Program-made: the position numbers and the translations under genes
Assembly: GCA_027036655.1 (NCBI GenBank)
Contig: JALWEC010000513.1
Coordinates: 1-6,404, forward strand
Source: Melioribacteraceae bacterium
GTDB lineage: Bacteria > Bacteroidota > Ignavibacteria > Ignavibacteriales > Melioribacteraceae
Reading direction: 5' to 3'
DNA length: 6,404 bases
Part shown: positions 1-6,366 of the stretch, piece after piece
How positions within the stretch are numbered: position 1 is the stretch's first letter
Layout of the letters: every line of letters begins with the position of its first letter
The notes under the pieces: model-generated
Database searches by the model: none
Told to the model about the DNA's origin: nothing
Seen by the model: only the letters and a program-made list of their open reading frames with translations

Positions 1-599
1 AAAGAGCCCGGAAAGATAAATTTAATCGTATCAGAGGGCTTAAACGGCTTGAAAAGCAAATTATCTCCGGCAAACTAACAAAAGCCAATATCAATAACAG
101 AGGTTACAATAAATATCTGAGACTTGACGGAGAAGTTAAAGTAAATATTGACAAAGAAAGATTTGAACAAGATGGAAAGTGGGATGGACTCAAAGGTTAC
201 ATCACTAATACGGACCTATCGGGAAAAGAAATTATCGATAACTACAAACATCTTTGGAAAATAGAGAAAGCTTTTAGAATATCTAAACACGATTTAAGAA
301 TACGTCCGATCTACCACAGACTGCGAAAACGAATAGAAGCTCATGTCACGGTCTCATTTGTGGCTTACAAAGTTTATAAAGAACTCGAACGTCAGCTAAA
401 AAAATTAAATAGCAATTTAACACCGGAAAAAGCTATAGAAATAGCGAAAACCATTTATTCAATAAAAGTTAAGGTTTCTAATTCAGATATTACAATAACT
501 AAAAACTTGTTTTTAACTGAACAACAAAAACATCTTGCTAAAATTTTTAATTTTGAATGACTTTTTCGCTCAGGGTGTCCCAGTGCACAAAACAGGAGC
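1..599 (+). mobile_element. Right-hand part of an IS4/IS1634-like insertion sequence
   Basis: The element enters from beyond the left window edge. It consists of the transposase 3' end, a stop at 558-560, and a short non-coding terminus. The outer boundary is inferred from the interrupted ATPase gene on the other strand: ATPase-like protein sequence runs to about base 606-608, then changes to unrelated residues that end at a stop inside the IS. This puts the IS end between roughly 596 and 608, probably just outside the sequence read on the minus strand as GCTCCTGTTTTGTGCACTGG. The A-run at 600-605 could be target or duplicated target. Only one end is visible, so the terminal inverted repeat and the target duplication cannot be confirmed. 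Confidence 0.75.
3..560 (+). CDS. IS4/IS1634-family DDE transposase, C-terminal 185 residues (5' end outside window)
   Basis: An uninterrupted frame runs from base 3 to a TGA at 558-560, so the gene starts left of the window and the Met at 360 is internal. The fragment contains the DGLKGYITNT segment (about residues 61-70). This is followed by YKHLWKIEKAFRISK (81-95), which matches the Y-x2-R-x3-E-x6-K signature of IS4-type transposases. Glu88 (codon 264-266) would be the catalytic acid of the DDE triad and Lys95 the conserved lysine; the Arg position is Leu84, as I recall is common in IS1634-like members. A basic RPIYHRLRKRIEAH stretch follows, as in relatives. In the family the enzyme cuts and rejoins DNA at the element ends. 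The visible part has no frameshift or stop, so the element may be intact. Family level is secure; subfamily is less so. Confidence 0.85.
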   Translation, partial: RARKDKFNRIRGLKRLEKQIISGKLTKANINNRGYNKYLRLDGEVKVNIDKERFEQDGKWDGLKGYITNTDLSGKEIIDNYKHLWKIEKAFRISKHDLRIRPIYHRLRKRIEAHVTVSFVAYKVYKELERQLKKLNSNLTPEKAIEIAKTIYSIKVKVSNSDITITKNLFLTEQQKHLAKIFNFE

Positions 600-2198
600 A
601 AAAAATTTGCTCATCTCCAGAAATTCTTTTCCTTCATTGCCTTTTAATCTCTCAGCTTCCAATATATTCGGCTCCAAACCGAGTTTTGTTGCAATTTGAT
701 TTGCGATGGCAACATTATCCCCGGTTACCATTTTAATGTTAAGACCTAAATCTTGAGCTTCGGCGATAGTATCTTTTGCATCATCGCGCGGAGGATCAAA
801 CAGAGGGATCAGTCCGACAAACTTAAATTCTTTATCTCCCTCTTCCTTAATTGCAACGCCGATTGTTCTGTAGCCTTTCACAGCATAATCATTAACATTC
901 TCTTGAACCGTTTTCTCGTCCACGGAATTTTTACTCAGTTTAAGAATTACTTGCGGAGCGCCTTTGGTTACCGTAAATTTATGAATTCCATGGCTGATTG
1001 TCGCTTCCGTTCTCTTGCTTACGGGATCGAAGGGAATAAAATTTTCCTGTTTATATTCTTCGAGTTCACTCGTAAGATTCTTCTCCTTGATGTAAGTGAA
1101 CACAGGTTGTTCTATCGGGTCGTTATTTTCTTCCTTTGACGCCATTGCGGCGTAAAGCATTAAATCCTTTTCGGTAAAATTCCCGTAAAGAACAGGTTTG
1201 TCTATTGTCATTTTGTTTTTTGTGAGAGTTCCGGTTTTATCCGAGCAGAGAACGTCAATTCCCGCCAGTTCTTCGATTGCGGCAAGCCGACTTACAATAG
1301 CTTGTTTTTTTGCCAGCGCTACCGCTCCAACCGCCATCGTTACCGTAAGCACGGCTGGCAAAGCCACAGGAATAGCAGCGACCGTAAGCACTAAAGTAAA
1401 CCTGAAAATATCCAACATATTTTCCCCGCGGTAAAGCGCCGCGAGTAGAATAATTGCCGCCATTAAAATGGTAACATATATTAAATAATCGCCAACCTTG
1501 ATTACCATTTTCTGGAAATGACTTTGCTGTTCTTTCTCGGCTTTGGCTACAAGCGCAACCGTCTTACCGAAATATGTATTTAATCCGGTCGTGGTAACGA
1601 CCGCAATCATTTCTCCTTTTTTGGCGATTGCATTTGCGTAAACAATGTCGTTTACTTTTTTGGTTACCGGCAGGGATTCGCCCGTAAGAGCCGACTGATC
1701 AATCTGCATATAGTCGCCTTGAATCAGTTTAGCGTCAGCCGGTATAATTTCGCCTATCTTTATTTTAATAATATCGCCGGGAACAATATCTTTCGCATCA
1801 ATATTCTCGAATTTCCCGTTGCGCAGAACCGTAGCTTTCCTGGCGAGCTTATTCTTTAGGACTTTCAAAGCGTTAAGCGCTTTACTTTCCTGCCAGAAAT
1901 CCAGTCCGGCGTTTACCAGCAGCAAAGTCATAATAATACCGAAGTCTTCCCACTTCTGAACCGCTGCGGAAAGGATTGCGGCAATTTCAATCATCCAGGG
2001 AATCGGTCCCCAGAATCTTCTGAAAATTCTGTGTAACGTAGTCTCTTCTTTCTCCGGGAGTTCATTCGTCCCATACTTTTCAAGACGGATTTTTACTTCA
2101 TCTTCGGTCAAGCCCGTTTTCGGATTAACATTCAGCTCTTTGAGAGTTTCCTTAATCGTCATCTTTTCAAAATCCACTTGGGAACTTGTTTTTGCCAT
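570..2198 (-). pseudogene. Plasma-membrane-type (P3A) H+-transporting P-type ATPase, truncated by IS insertion
   Basis: Start ATG at 2198 has a good Shine-Dalgarno (AAAGGAG, 2204-2210, 5-nt spacing). Visible in order: N-terminal cation-ATPase domain (about 12-60); helices M1/M2 (about 63-104); actuator loop with TGES (172-175); M3 (about 236-255) and M4 with IPVALP (276-281); phosphorylation motif DKTGTLT with Asp320; nucleotide-domain KGAP (412-415); FDPPRDD (467-473), characteristic of PMA-like proton pumps; VTGD (491-494). Family members are about 800 or more residues. Here native sequence stops near Lys531, and about 11 residues read from IS DNA follow (FFAPVLCTGTP). The GDGxNDxPxLK hinge motif and helices M5 onward, including the ion-binding M6, are missing, so ATP-driven proton export is not expected. 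It is the third gene of the USP-ftsH operon, 26 bp after ftsH. The rest of the gene should lie beyond the IS, left of the window. Proton specificity is inferred from family resemblance. Confidence 0.92.
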
Positions 2199-2224
2199 GA
2201 TTTCTCCTTTCTCTAAATCATTCT

Positions 2225-4132
2225 TTATTTTTTATCGCTCAAAAAATAGACTGCCGTATCGTCAACTATCTTCTTAACTTCTTCGCCCGAAATAACTTCT
2301 TTCTTCTCCAATAAGGCGGCGAGCGCGTCCAAAGTTTTTCTGTTCTTTTCCAATATCTCTCTTGCTCTTGCGTGATTTGTTTCAATCAAAGTTCTAACCT
2401 CTTCGTCAATTATCTTTGCAGTCTCTTCGCTGTAATTTTTTTCTTCCGCGTATTCAACACCGAGATATATAGATTGTTCCTTTTTGCCGTAAGTTAGCGG
2501 TCCGAGTTTCTCGCTCATCCCCAATTGACAAATCATTGACCTGGCGATCTCGCTTGCCCGTTCAATGTCGTTTGACGCGCCGCTCGATATATCCCCGAAA
2601 ATCAGTTCTTCGGCGACTCTCCCGCCGAGCAATATTGCAAGCTGGTCGTTAAGCTCTTTTTTGGTTGAAAGAAACTTTTCGTGAACGGGAAGCTGCAAAG
2701 TGTAGCCAAGCGCGCCCATACCGCGCGGGATAATCGACACCTTATGAACCGGCTCGCCTGTCGGAACAATTTCCGCCACCAATGTATGCCCCGATTCGTG
2801 ATAAGCGACCCTGTGTTTTTCCTCTTTGCCGAGAGTTCTGTTTTTCTTCTCCGGTCCGGCGATTACTCTGTCAATCGCCATTTCAAAGTCGCTCATCAAA
2901 ACCTTTTCATGATTGTTTCTCGCAGCCATTAAAGCCGCTTCGTTACAAATGTTCTCCAGATCGGCTCCTACAAATCCCGGAGTGCGTTGCGCTACAACTT
3001 CCAAATCAACGTCGTTTCCCATCTTAATTCGTTTAGCGTGAATCTTAAGAATTTCAATCCTATCTTTCAAATCCGGTTTATCTACAACTATTTGTCTGTC
3101 GAACCTTCCGGCTCTCAACAACGCTTTGTCCAATATTTCCGGTCTGTTTGTAGCCGCCATTACAACGACGCCTTTTGCGGCGTCGAAGCCGTCCATCTCA
3201 ACAAGAAGCTGATTCAGAGTTTGCTCCCTCTCATCGTTACCGCCTGTTACCGAAACTCCGCCTCTGGCTCTTCCGATTGCATCCAGTTCGTCAATAAAGA
3301 TAATGCAAGGAGCCTGCTCCTTTGCCTGCTCGAATAAATCACGAACACGCGCGGCTCCTACGCCTACAAACATTTCAATAAATTCGGAACCGTTAATATT
3401 AAAGAAAGGAACACCTGCTTCGCCGGCTACGGCACGCGCCAATAAAGTTTTACCGGTTCCGGGAGGTCCAACAAGCAATACGCCTTTCGGCATCCTTCCT
3501 CCCAACCGCTGGAAATGCATCGGGTTTTTCAGGAAATCCACGCTTTCTTTCAATTCCTCTTTCGCTTCCTCCACGCCGGCGACATCGTCGAATGTAACCT
3601 TCGGAAGATTATTGGGATGAATATGAACTTTGTTTTGTCCGAGATTCAAAAATGACTTTCCCGCCGTTCCCGCTTTCTTTGAGATGTAAAACCAAATCAA
3701 TCCGAAAAAGAATAGCGGAAGAATCCACCAGAGCAAAAAGTTCATTAAGGCGTTGTTTTGAACTACCGCTTTATATTTAACTCCGTGTTTTTCCAACTGC
3801 CGAGCAAGGTTATCATCCTTAAGCGGAACTGTTGTAAAGTATTTTTTCTTTCCGGTTTTCTTATCCTTAATTTTCAAAATCCCTTCTATACTGTTCGACG
3901 AGACGGTGCATGAGTCTATCTGATTGTTATCAAGATATTTCAAAAACTTGCTGTAAGGGATTTCAACGCTTTTCTGACTAAACATAGGTTGAAACAGATA
4001 ATAGATAAATACCGCAAGAAGCAGATACCAAAAAAAGTTTATCCAAGGATTATTCTTTTGTGCCGTTGTAGGTTTGTTAATTTCCAAATCGGGCTTTTTT
4101 TGTTTGCCGATATTAAAATCTGTTTTTTTCAT
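2225..4132 (-). CDS. ftsH: ATP-dependent zinc metalloprotease FtsH
   Basis: This is a complete 635-residue membrane AAA+ protease, the usual length for the family. ATG at 4132 is preceded by AAAGGA (4137-4142). Order: short cytoplasmic N-terminus; TM1 (about 31-49); extracytoplasmic FtsH_ext domain (about 55-125); TM2 (about 130-150); AAA+ domain with Walker A GPPGTGKT (222-229), pore motif FVG (255-257), Walker B IIFIDE (277-282) and second region of homology [19 protein letters not shown] (328-346); peptidase domain with zinc motif HESGH (445-449) and probable third ligand Asp522; C-terminal helical region. In the family, the hexamer extracts and degrades misassembled membrane proteins and short-lived regulators using ATP. 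The SRH has Ala341 where most homologues have Pro (LLRPGRFDR); the arginines are kept. It lies 68 bp after the USP gene and 26 bp before the ATPase, so co-transcription is likely. It may be a stress-linked paralogue rather than the only FtsH, which cannot be judged from one window. Confidence 0.97.
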   Translation of the reverse strand: MKKTDFNIGKQKKPDLEINKPTTAQKNNPWINFFWYLLLAVFIYYLFQPMFSQKSVEIPYSKFLKYLDNNQIDSCTVSSNSIEGILKIKDKKTGKKKYFTTVPLKDDNLARQLEKHGVKYKAVVQNNALMNFLLWWILPLFFFGLIWFYISKKAGTAGKSFLNLGQNKVHIHPNNLPKVTFDDVAGVEEAKEELKESVDFLKNPMHFQRLGGRMPKGVLLVGPPGTGKTLLARAVAGEAGVPFFNINGSEFIEMFVGVGAARVRDLFEQAKEQAPCIIFIDELDAIGRARGGVSVTGGNDEREQTLNQLLVEMDGFDAAKGVVVMAATNRPEILDKALLRAGRFDRQIVVDKPDLKDRIEILKIHAKRIKMGNDVDLEVVAQRTPGFVGADLENICNEAALMAARNNHEKVLMSDFEMAIDRVIAGPEKKNRTLGKEEKHRVAYHESGHTLVAEIVPTGEPVHKVSIIPRGMGALGYTLQLPVHEKFLSTKKELNDQLAILLGGRVAEELIFGDISSGASNDIERASEIARSMICQLGMSEKLGPLTYGKKEQSIYLGVEYAEEKNYSEETAKIIDEEVRTLIETNHARAREILEKNRKTLDALAALLEKKEVISGEEVKKIVDDTAVYFLSDKK

Positions 4133-4200
4133 TTTATCCTTTAATATTTAATTACAAAAAATTTTTTACACAAAAAAGTATGTTAATTATATTCCGAAAT

Positions 4201-5031
4201 TTAAAGCCCGAGGAAAATCGGCTTATCGTTTTGACGAATTAAATATCTTGTTAAACTCCCGATAAAAAATTCTTTTATTGCATTTTTTGAATGCGCTCCG
4301 AGAACAAAAAGGTCATTTTGTTTATAATGTTTTTCGTCAATTGTAACAACAATATTTTCTTCGGTATGAATAAATTCAAAGTTTTCGATATCGTACAATT
4401 CAAAAAAATCTTTGAGATTTCTTCTTAAAAAGCGCGCATATTGTTTGTCGGATGAAGAGAAAATTACCTTCACATTAAAATTTAAAATCCCTGCAAGATG
4501 AACAAATCCTTGCAGCGCCCTTGTAGCTTGCAGCGAGCCGTCATAGGCAATCAGCGTATTCTTTATTTCGCCGTATTTTTCAGGCACAATAAGCATCGGC
4601 GTAACGGAGTGATTCAATATTTTTTTAATCGTACTGCCGGAACTGTCTTGATTGTCAACTTCAAAATATGTACGCATTCCCATAATTACCAAATCAAAAA
4701 ATTTTGCTTTTTCCAAAATCCATTCGGAGGGTATTCCTTTGCTCTCTTCCAAATCAAAATTAACTTTTTCTGCGGCGCACATTTGTTCGAACTTGTTTTC
4801 AACGCTATGGAGTCGAGCTTTAAGATTTTTGATTTGAGCTTCTTCCAATAATCCTTCCCAATAAACTTTACCGACAGGAACAAAATCTTCTTCTTTATCG
4901 AAAGAAGTAATATCAACAATAGTCATACCGGTAATTGTAGCTTTGTGCTTTCGCGCAATCATAATCGCATATTGTATTGCGCTTTCCGTATATTTTGAAG
5001 AATCAAGGGGTACCAATATTCTTTTAATCAT
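4201..5031 (-). CDS. Tandem-domain universal stress protein (UspA family)
   Basis: A 276-residue soluble protein with two fused Usp domains, about double the single-domain length. Domain 1 (about 1-150) opens with the typical beta-strand KRILVPLDSSKYTESAIQYA, with Asp10. Domain 2 (about 156-276) opens with NTLIAYDGSLQATRAL, with Asp164. The ATP-binding signature G-x2-G-x9-G-S/T is imperfect in both halves. Domain 1 has G118-MR-T121, then ten residues to G132-S-T. Domain 2 has G245-AH-S248, then nine residues to G258-S259. Each therefore lacks the second glycine, and nucleotide binding is uncertain. The start at 5031 follows a purine-rich GGAAAGAG. It is the first gene of the operon with ftsH and the ATPase. 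Usp proteins modulate stress survival, often by binding partner proteins; a link to the adjacent protease or pump is inference. Confidence 0.92.
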   Translation of the reverse strand: MIKRILVPLDSSKYTESAIQYAIMIARKHKATITGMTIVDITSFDKEEDFVPVGKVYWEGLLEEAQIKNLKARLHSVENKFEQMCAAEKVNFDLEESKGIPSEWILEKAKFFDLVIMGMRTYFEVDNQDSSGSTIKKILNHSVTPMLIVPEKYGEIKNTLIAYDGSLQATRALQGFVHLAGILNFNVKVIFSSSDKQYARFLRRNLKDFFELYDIENFEFIHTEENIVVTIDEKHYKQNDLFVLGAHSKNAIKEFFIGSLTRYLIRQNDKPIFLGL

Positions 5032-5069
5032 CTCTTTCCATTATTCTATTTTTGAATCCGGGGTTTTTG

Positions 5070-5099
5070 AAGATACAATTAATTTTTCTAAACTCTAAA
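5070..5099 (-). promoter_or_regulatory. Weak candidate promoter for the USP-ftsH-ATPase operon
   Basis: On the minus strand TTTAGA (5094-5099) and TATCTT (5070-5075) are separated by 18 bp, each matching 4 of 6 sigma-70 consensus bases. They lie about 40-65 bp upstream of the USP start and downstream of the preceding gene's terminator, where an operon promoter should be. The DNA is AT-rich, so a chance match is quite possible. TATCTT also vaguely resembles the TAnnTTTG -7 element of Bacteroidota. Confidence 0.25.
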
Positions 5100-5114
5100 A
5101 CTATTCGCTCATAA

Positions 5115-5147
5115 AAAAAGGAAGCTGAAAAACTCAACTTCCTTTTT
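5115..5147 (-). terminator. Rho-independent terminator of the SPW-repeat gene
   Basis: The arms at 5115-5128 and 5134-5147 pair over 14 bp around a 5-nt loop. The single irregular pair (5125/5137) is C-A if read on the + strand but G-U in minus-strand RNA, so the stem is fully paired only for minus-strand transcription. It is followed on that strand by T7 (5113-5119). It lies about 74 bp after the SPW-gene stop and about 84 bp before the USP start, separating the two transcription units. Confidence 0.85.
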
Positions 5148-5220
5148 CTCTCATACACATCTTAGCTTAAGCATTACACATAATTCCTTGCTTTCAGAGT
5201 CAAAAAAACTATCACTCATT

Positions 5221-5556
5221 TTAATGAGAATGAGCTTCAGTATGATATTCGTTAGTATCGCCGCTTAAAGCTCCGAAACCTCCGACCATTAACAAAATTC
5301 CGCTGATAATTGCATTCCATTCGTTTCCGGCTCCTACAACCAAGCTGGGAATAAATGCTGCGATTACAAGCCAAACTCCGATAATTCCGGTTAACCAACC
5401 TTGCCACGGTTTCTCTTTAAGCATTGCAAAACCTGCGATAGCGGCAATTACGCCGACTATGATGTCATCCCACAAATTTCCCGTTGCGGAGAAATTTAAG
5501 AATGCTGCAATAAACAGCCAAATACCGAGAATTCCATTTGTCCATGCCTGCCACAT
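5221..5556 (-). CDS. SPW-repeat small membrane protein (111 aa, four TM helices)
   Basis: A small integral membrane protein made of an internal duplication. The first half starts WQAWTNGILGIWLFIAAF (2-19), followed by WDDIIVGVIAAIAGFAML (29-46). The second half starts WQGWLTGIIGVWLVIAAF (51-68), followed by WNAIISGILLMVGGFGAL (80-97). The repeat spacing is 49-51 residues, and the Trp-initiated helices with conserved Gly-x-W-L are typical of SPW-repeat (PF03779-like) proteins, whose function is not established. The frame can extend upstream to an ATG at 5586 (10 extra residues), but a perfect Shine-Dalgarno lies inside that extension, 5 nt before the ATG at 5556, so 5556 is the likely start. 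The C-terminus is polar and His-rich (three His in the last seven residues). The gene is monocistronic, with its own terminator and a candidate sigma-54 promoter. Family assignment is by recognition of the repeat pattern. Confidence 0.9.
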   Translation of the reverse strand: MWQAWTNGILGIWLFIAAFLNFSATGNLWDDIIVGVIAAIAGFAMLKEKPWQGWLTGIIGVWLVIAAFIPSLVVGAGNEWNAIISGILLMVGGFGALSGDTNEYHTEAHSH

Positions 5557-5561
5557 TTTGT

Positions 5562-5571
5562 ACCTCCTTTT
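5562..5571 (-). promoter_or_regulatory. Strong Shine-Dalgarno that decides the SPW-gene start
   Basis: AAAAGGAGGT on the minus strand is a full complement to the usual 16S 3' end. It ends 5 nt before the ATG at 5556. The alternative ATG at 5586 lies upstream of this site with no comparable site of its own, so the longer reading is unlikely. Confidence 0.85.
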
Positions 5572-5609
5572 ATCTTTATTGCTCATTTTGTTAATTCACC
5601 TATAAAGAG

Positions 5610-5624
5610 ACAAACCGCGTGCCA
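5610..5624 (-). promoter_or_regulatory. Candidate sigma-54 (RpoN) -24/-12 promoter of the SPW gene
   Basis: The minus strand reads TGGCACG-CGGT-TTGT, against the sigma-54 consensus TGGCACG-N4-TTGC. The -24 element is perfect (GG at 5622-5623) and the spacing is exact; the -12 GC is GT. Transcription would begin near 5598-5600, giving a leader of about 43 nt that contains the strong Shine-Dalgarno. The -12 mismatch and the absence of a visible activator-binding site are the weak points. A sigma-70 reading (TTGGCA, then TATAGG at only 15 bp) is poorer. Confidence 0.45.
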
Positions 5625-5820
5625 AATAATTCCATTATTCTAACTTATTAAAAAACAATGGCTTACAAGGATTATCATTCTACATAAAAAATTATTAGGA
5701 AACGGCATTTCACACTTATTCAAAAAACACCTCTGTTTAAGCCGATATTAAAAATTTAAGTGAGCAATGGGAGTTCACAATTTTCGATAACATAAATGAG
5801 CTTACTTAAAAAACTAATAA

Positions 5821-5924
5821 AAACCGTTAAAACGGTTTAAGTCTTTACAATAGCTTTATTAACCCACGACTTAAGTCGTGGGTTAATAATAACTTAACAA
5901 TTCTTATAACCGTTTTAACGGTTT
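5821..5924. repeat. Three nested palindromes arranged symmetrically
   Basis: Two small palindromes of the AACCGTT/AACGGTT type flank a long central palindrome. The left copy is AAACCGTTAAAACGGTTT (5821-5838). The right copy, 5907-5924, is its reverse complement at 17 of 18 positions. Their centres, 5829.5 and 5915.5, are each exactly 43 bp from the centre of the central palindrome at 5872.5. The 17-nt gaps between them are not complementary, so this is hairpin, loop, hairpin, loop, hairpin rather than one long stem. Palindromes of this style resemble REP-like arrays mobilised by REP-associated tyrosine transposases (RAYT/TnpA-REP); that link is inference, as no such gene is visible here. Confidence 0.8.
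5856..5889. repeat. Perfect 34-bp palindrome
   Basis: The left arm TTATTAACCCACGACTT (5856-5872) is followed with no spacer by its exact reverse complement (5873-5889). Folded, the core ACCCACGACTT/AAGTCGTGGGT is GC-richer than its surroundings. In RNA from either strand it would form a strong hairpin, so it could also act as a bidirectional transcription barrier, although no U-tract of terminator quality follows. Confidence 0.9.
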
Positions 5925-6057
5925 ATAGTGTTGGTACTTATTCAATAAATTACCTTTTTTAAGTGGACTCATAAATATTTTAGAAAACTTTGCATAACTC
6001 AAAGAAATATCACACCAAAGGAAAGCAGTTTAACGGCAAGTAATTTAAAAATATAGC

Positions 6058-6201
6058 GTCATTGTGAGGAGCGAAGCGACGTGGCTTCGCCTTGGCGGAC
6101 TCACCGGAAAACATGCCAATACCGAATTTTCAAAAACGGTTTAACCGCTGAGGTTGAATACCAGCGAGATTGCCGCGCTCACTGCGTTCGCTCGCAATGA
6201 C
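6058..6201. mobile_element. MITE-like unit with GTCATTGCGAG terminal inverted repeats, copy 1
   Basis: This 144-bp unit starts GTCATTGTGAG and ends CTCGCAATGAC (6191-6201), a 10-of-11 terminal inverted repeat. Imperfect GC-rich complementarity continues inward (GAGCGAAGCGACGTGGC on the left, GCCGCGCTCACTGCGTTCGC on the right). GTCATTGCGAG-type interspersed repeats are widespread in bacterial genomes. The interior has no coding capacity. Whether it moves as a unit is inference from the inverted ends. Confidence 0.55.
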
Positions 6202-6222
6202 AATGTATTTTTGCACAGTCTC

Positions 6223-6366
6223 GTCATTGCGAGGAGCGAAGCGACGTGGCTTCGCCTTGGCGGACTCACCGGAAAACATGCCAATACCGAATTTTCAAAA
6301 ACGGTTTAACCGCTGAAGTTGAATACCAGTGAGATTGCCGCGCTCACTGCGTTCGCTCGCAATGAC
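6223..6366. mobile_element. MITE-like unit with GTCATTGCGAG terminal inverted repeats, copy 2
   Basis: Second 144-bp unit. Here the terminal inverted repeat is a perfect 11 of 11 (6223-6233 and 6356-6366). The units are separated by 21 bp (6202-6222), and the same spacer begins again after 6366. Element plus spacer was therefore duplicated together, which favours tandem duplication over independent insertion of each unit. Confidence 0.55.

Larger units (their letters stand above)
5796..5972. repeat. Imperfect outer inverted repeat enclosing the palindrome cluster
   Basis: ATGAGCTTACTTAAAAAA (5796-5813) matches the reverse complement of 5955-5972, ATGAGTCCACTTAAAAAA, at 15 of 18 positions. 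The three mismatches are contiguous in the middle. The pair encloses the nested palindromes and could be the ends of a 177-bp non-autonomous element with no coding capacity. However, its midpoint (5884) is 11.5 bp off the centre of the inner palindromes, and much of the match is an A-run, so it may be unrelated to them or fortuitous. Confidence 0.4.

Noticed and set aside
360..560. A separate 66-residue protein starting at Met 360
   Set aside because: The frame is open upstream to base 3 and encodes continuous transposase sequence including the catalytic Glu, so 360 is internal.
753..3620. Several + strand open frames of 78-128 codons opposite the ATPase and ftsH genes
   Set aside because: They lie wholly antisense to well-recognised genes, have no family-like sequence and no convincing ribosome sites.
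4133..4200. Terminator or promoter between the USP gene and ftsH
   Set aside because: The only symmetry is an A/T-only run (AAAAAATTTTTT) with no GC stem, and no good -35/-10 pair is present.
4498..4919. Open frames on both strands overlapping the USP gene
   Set aside because: They are in other frames of a clear Usp protein; compositions are low-complexity or Lys/Leu-rich shadows.
5760..5780. Short inverted repeat GTGA...TCAC near 5761-5778
   Set aside because: Only 4-bp arms around an 11-nt loop, expected by chance.
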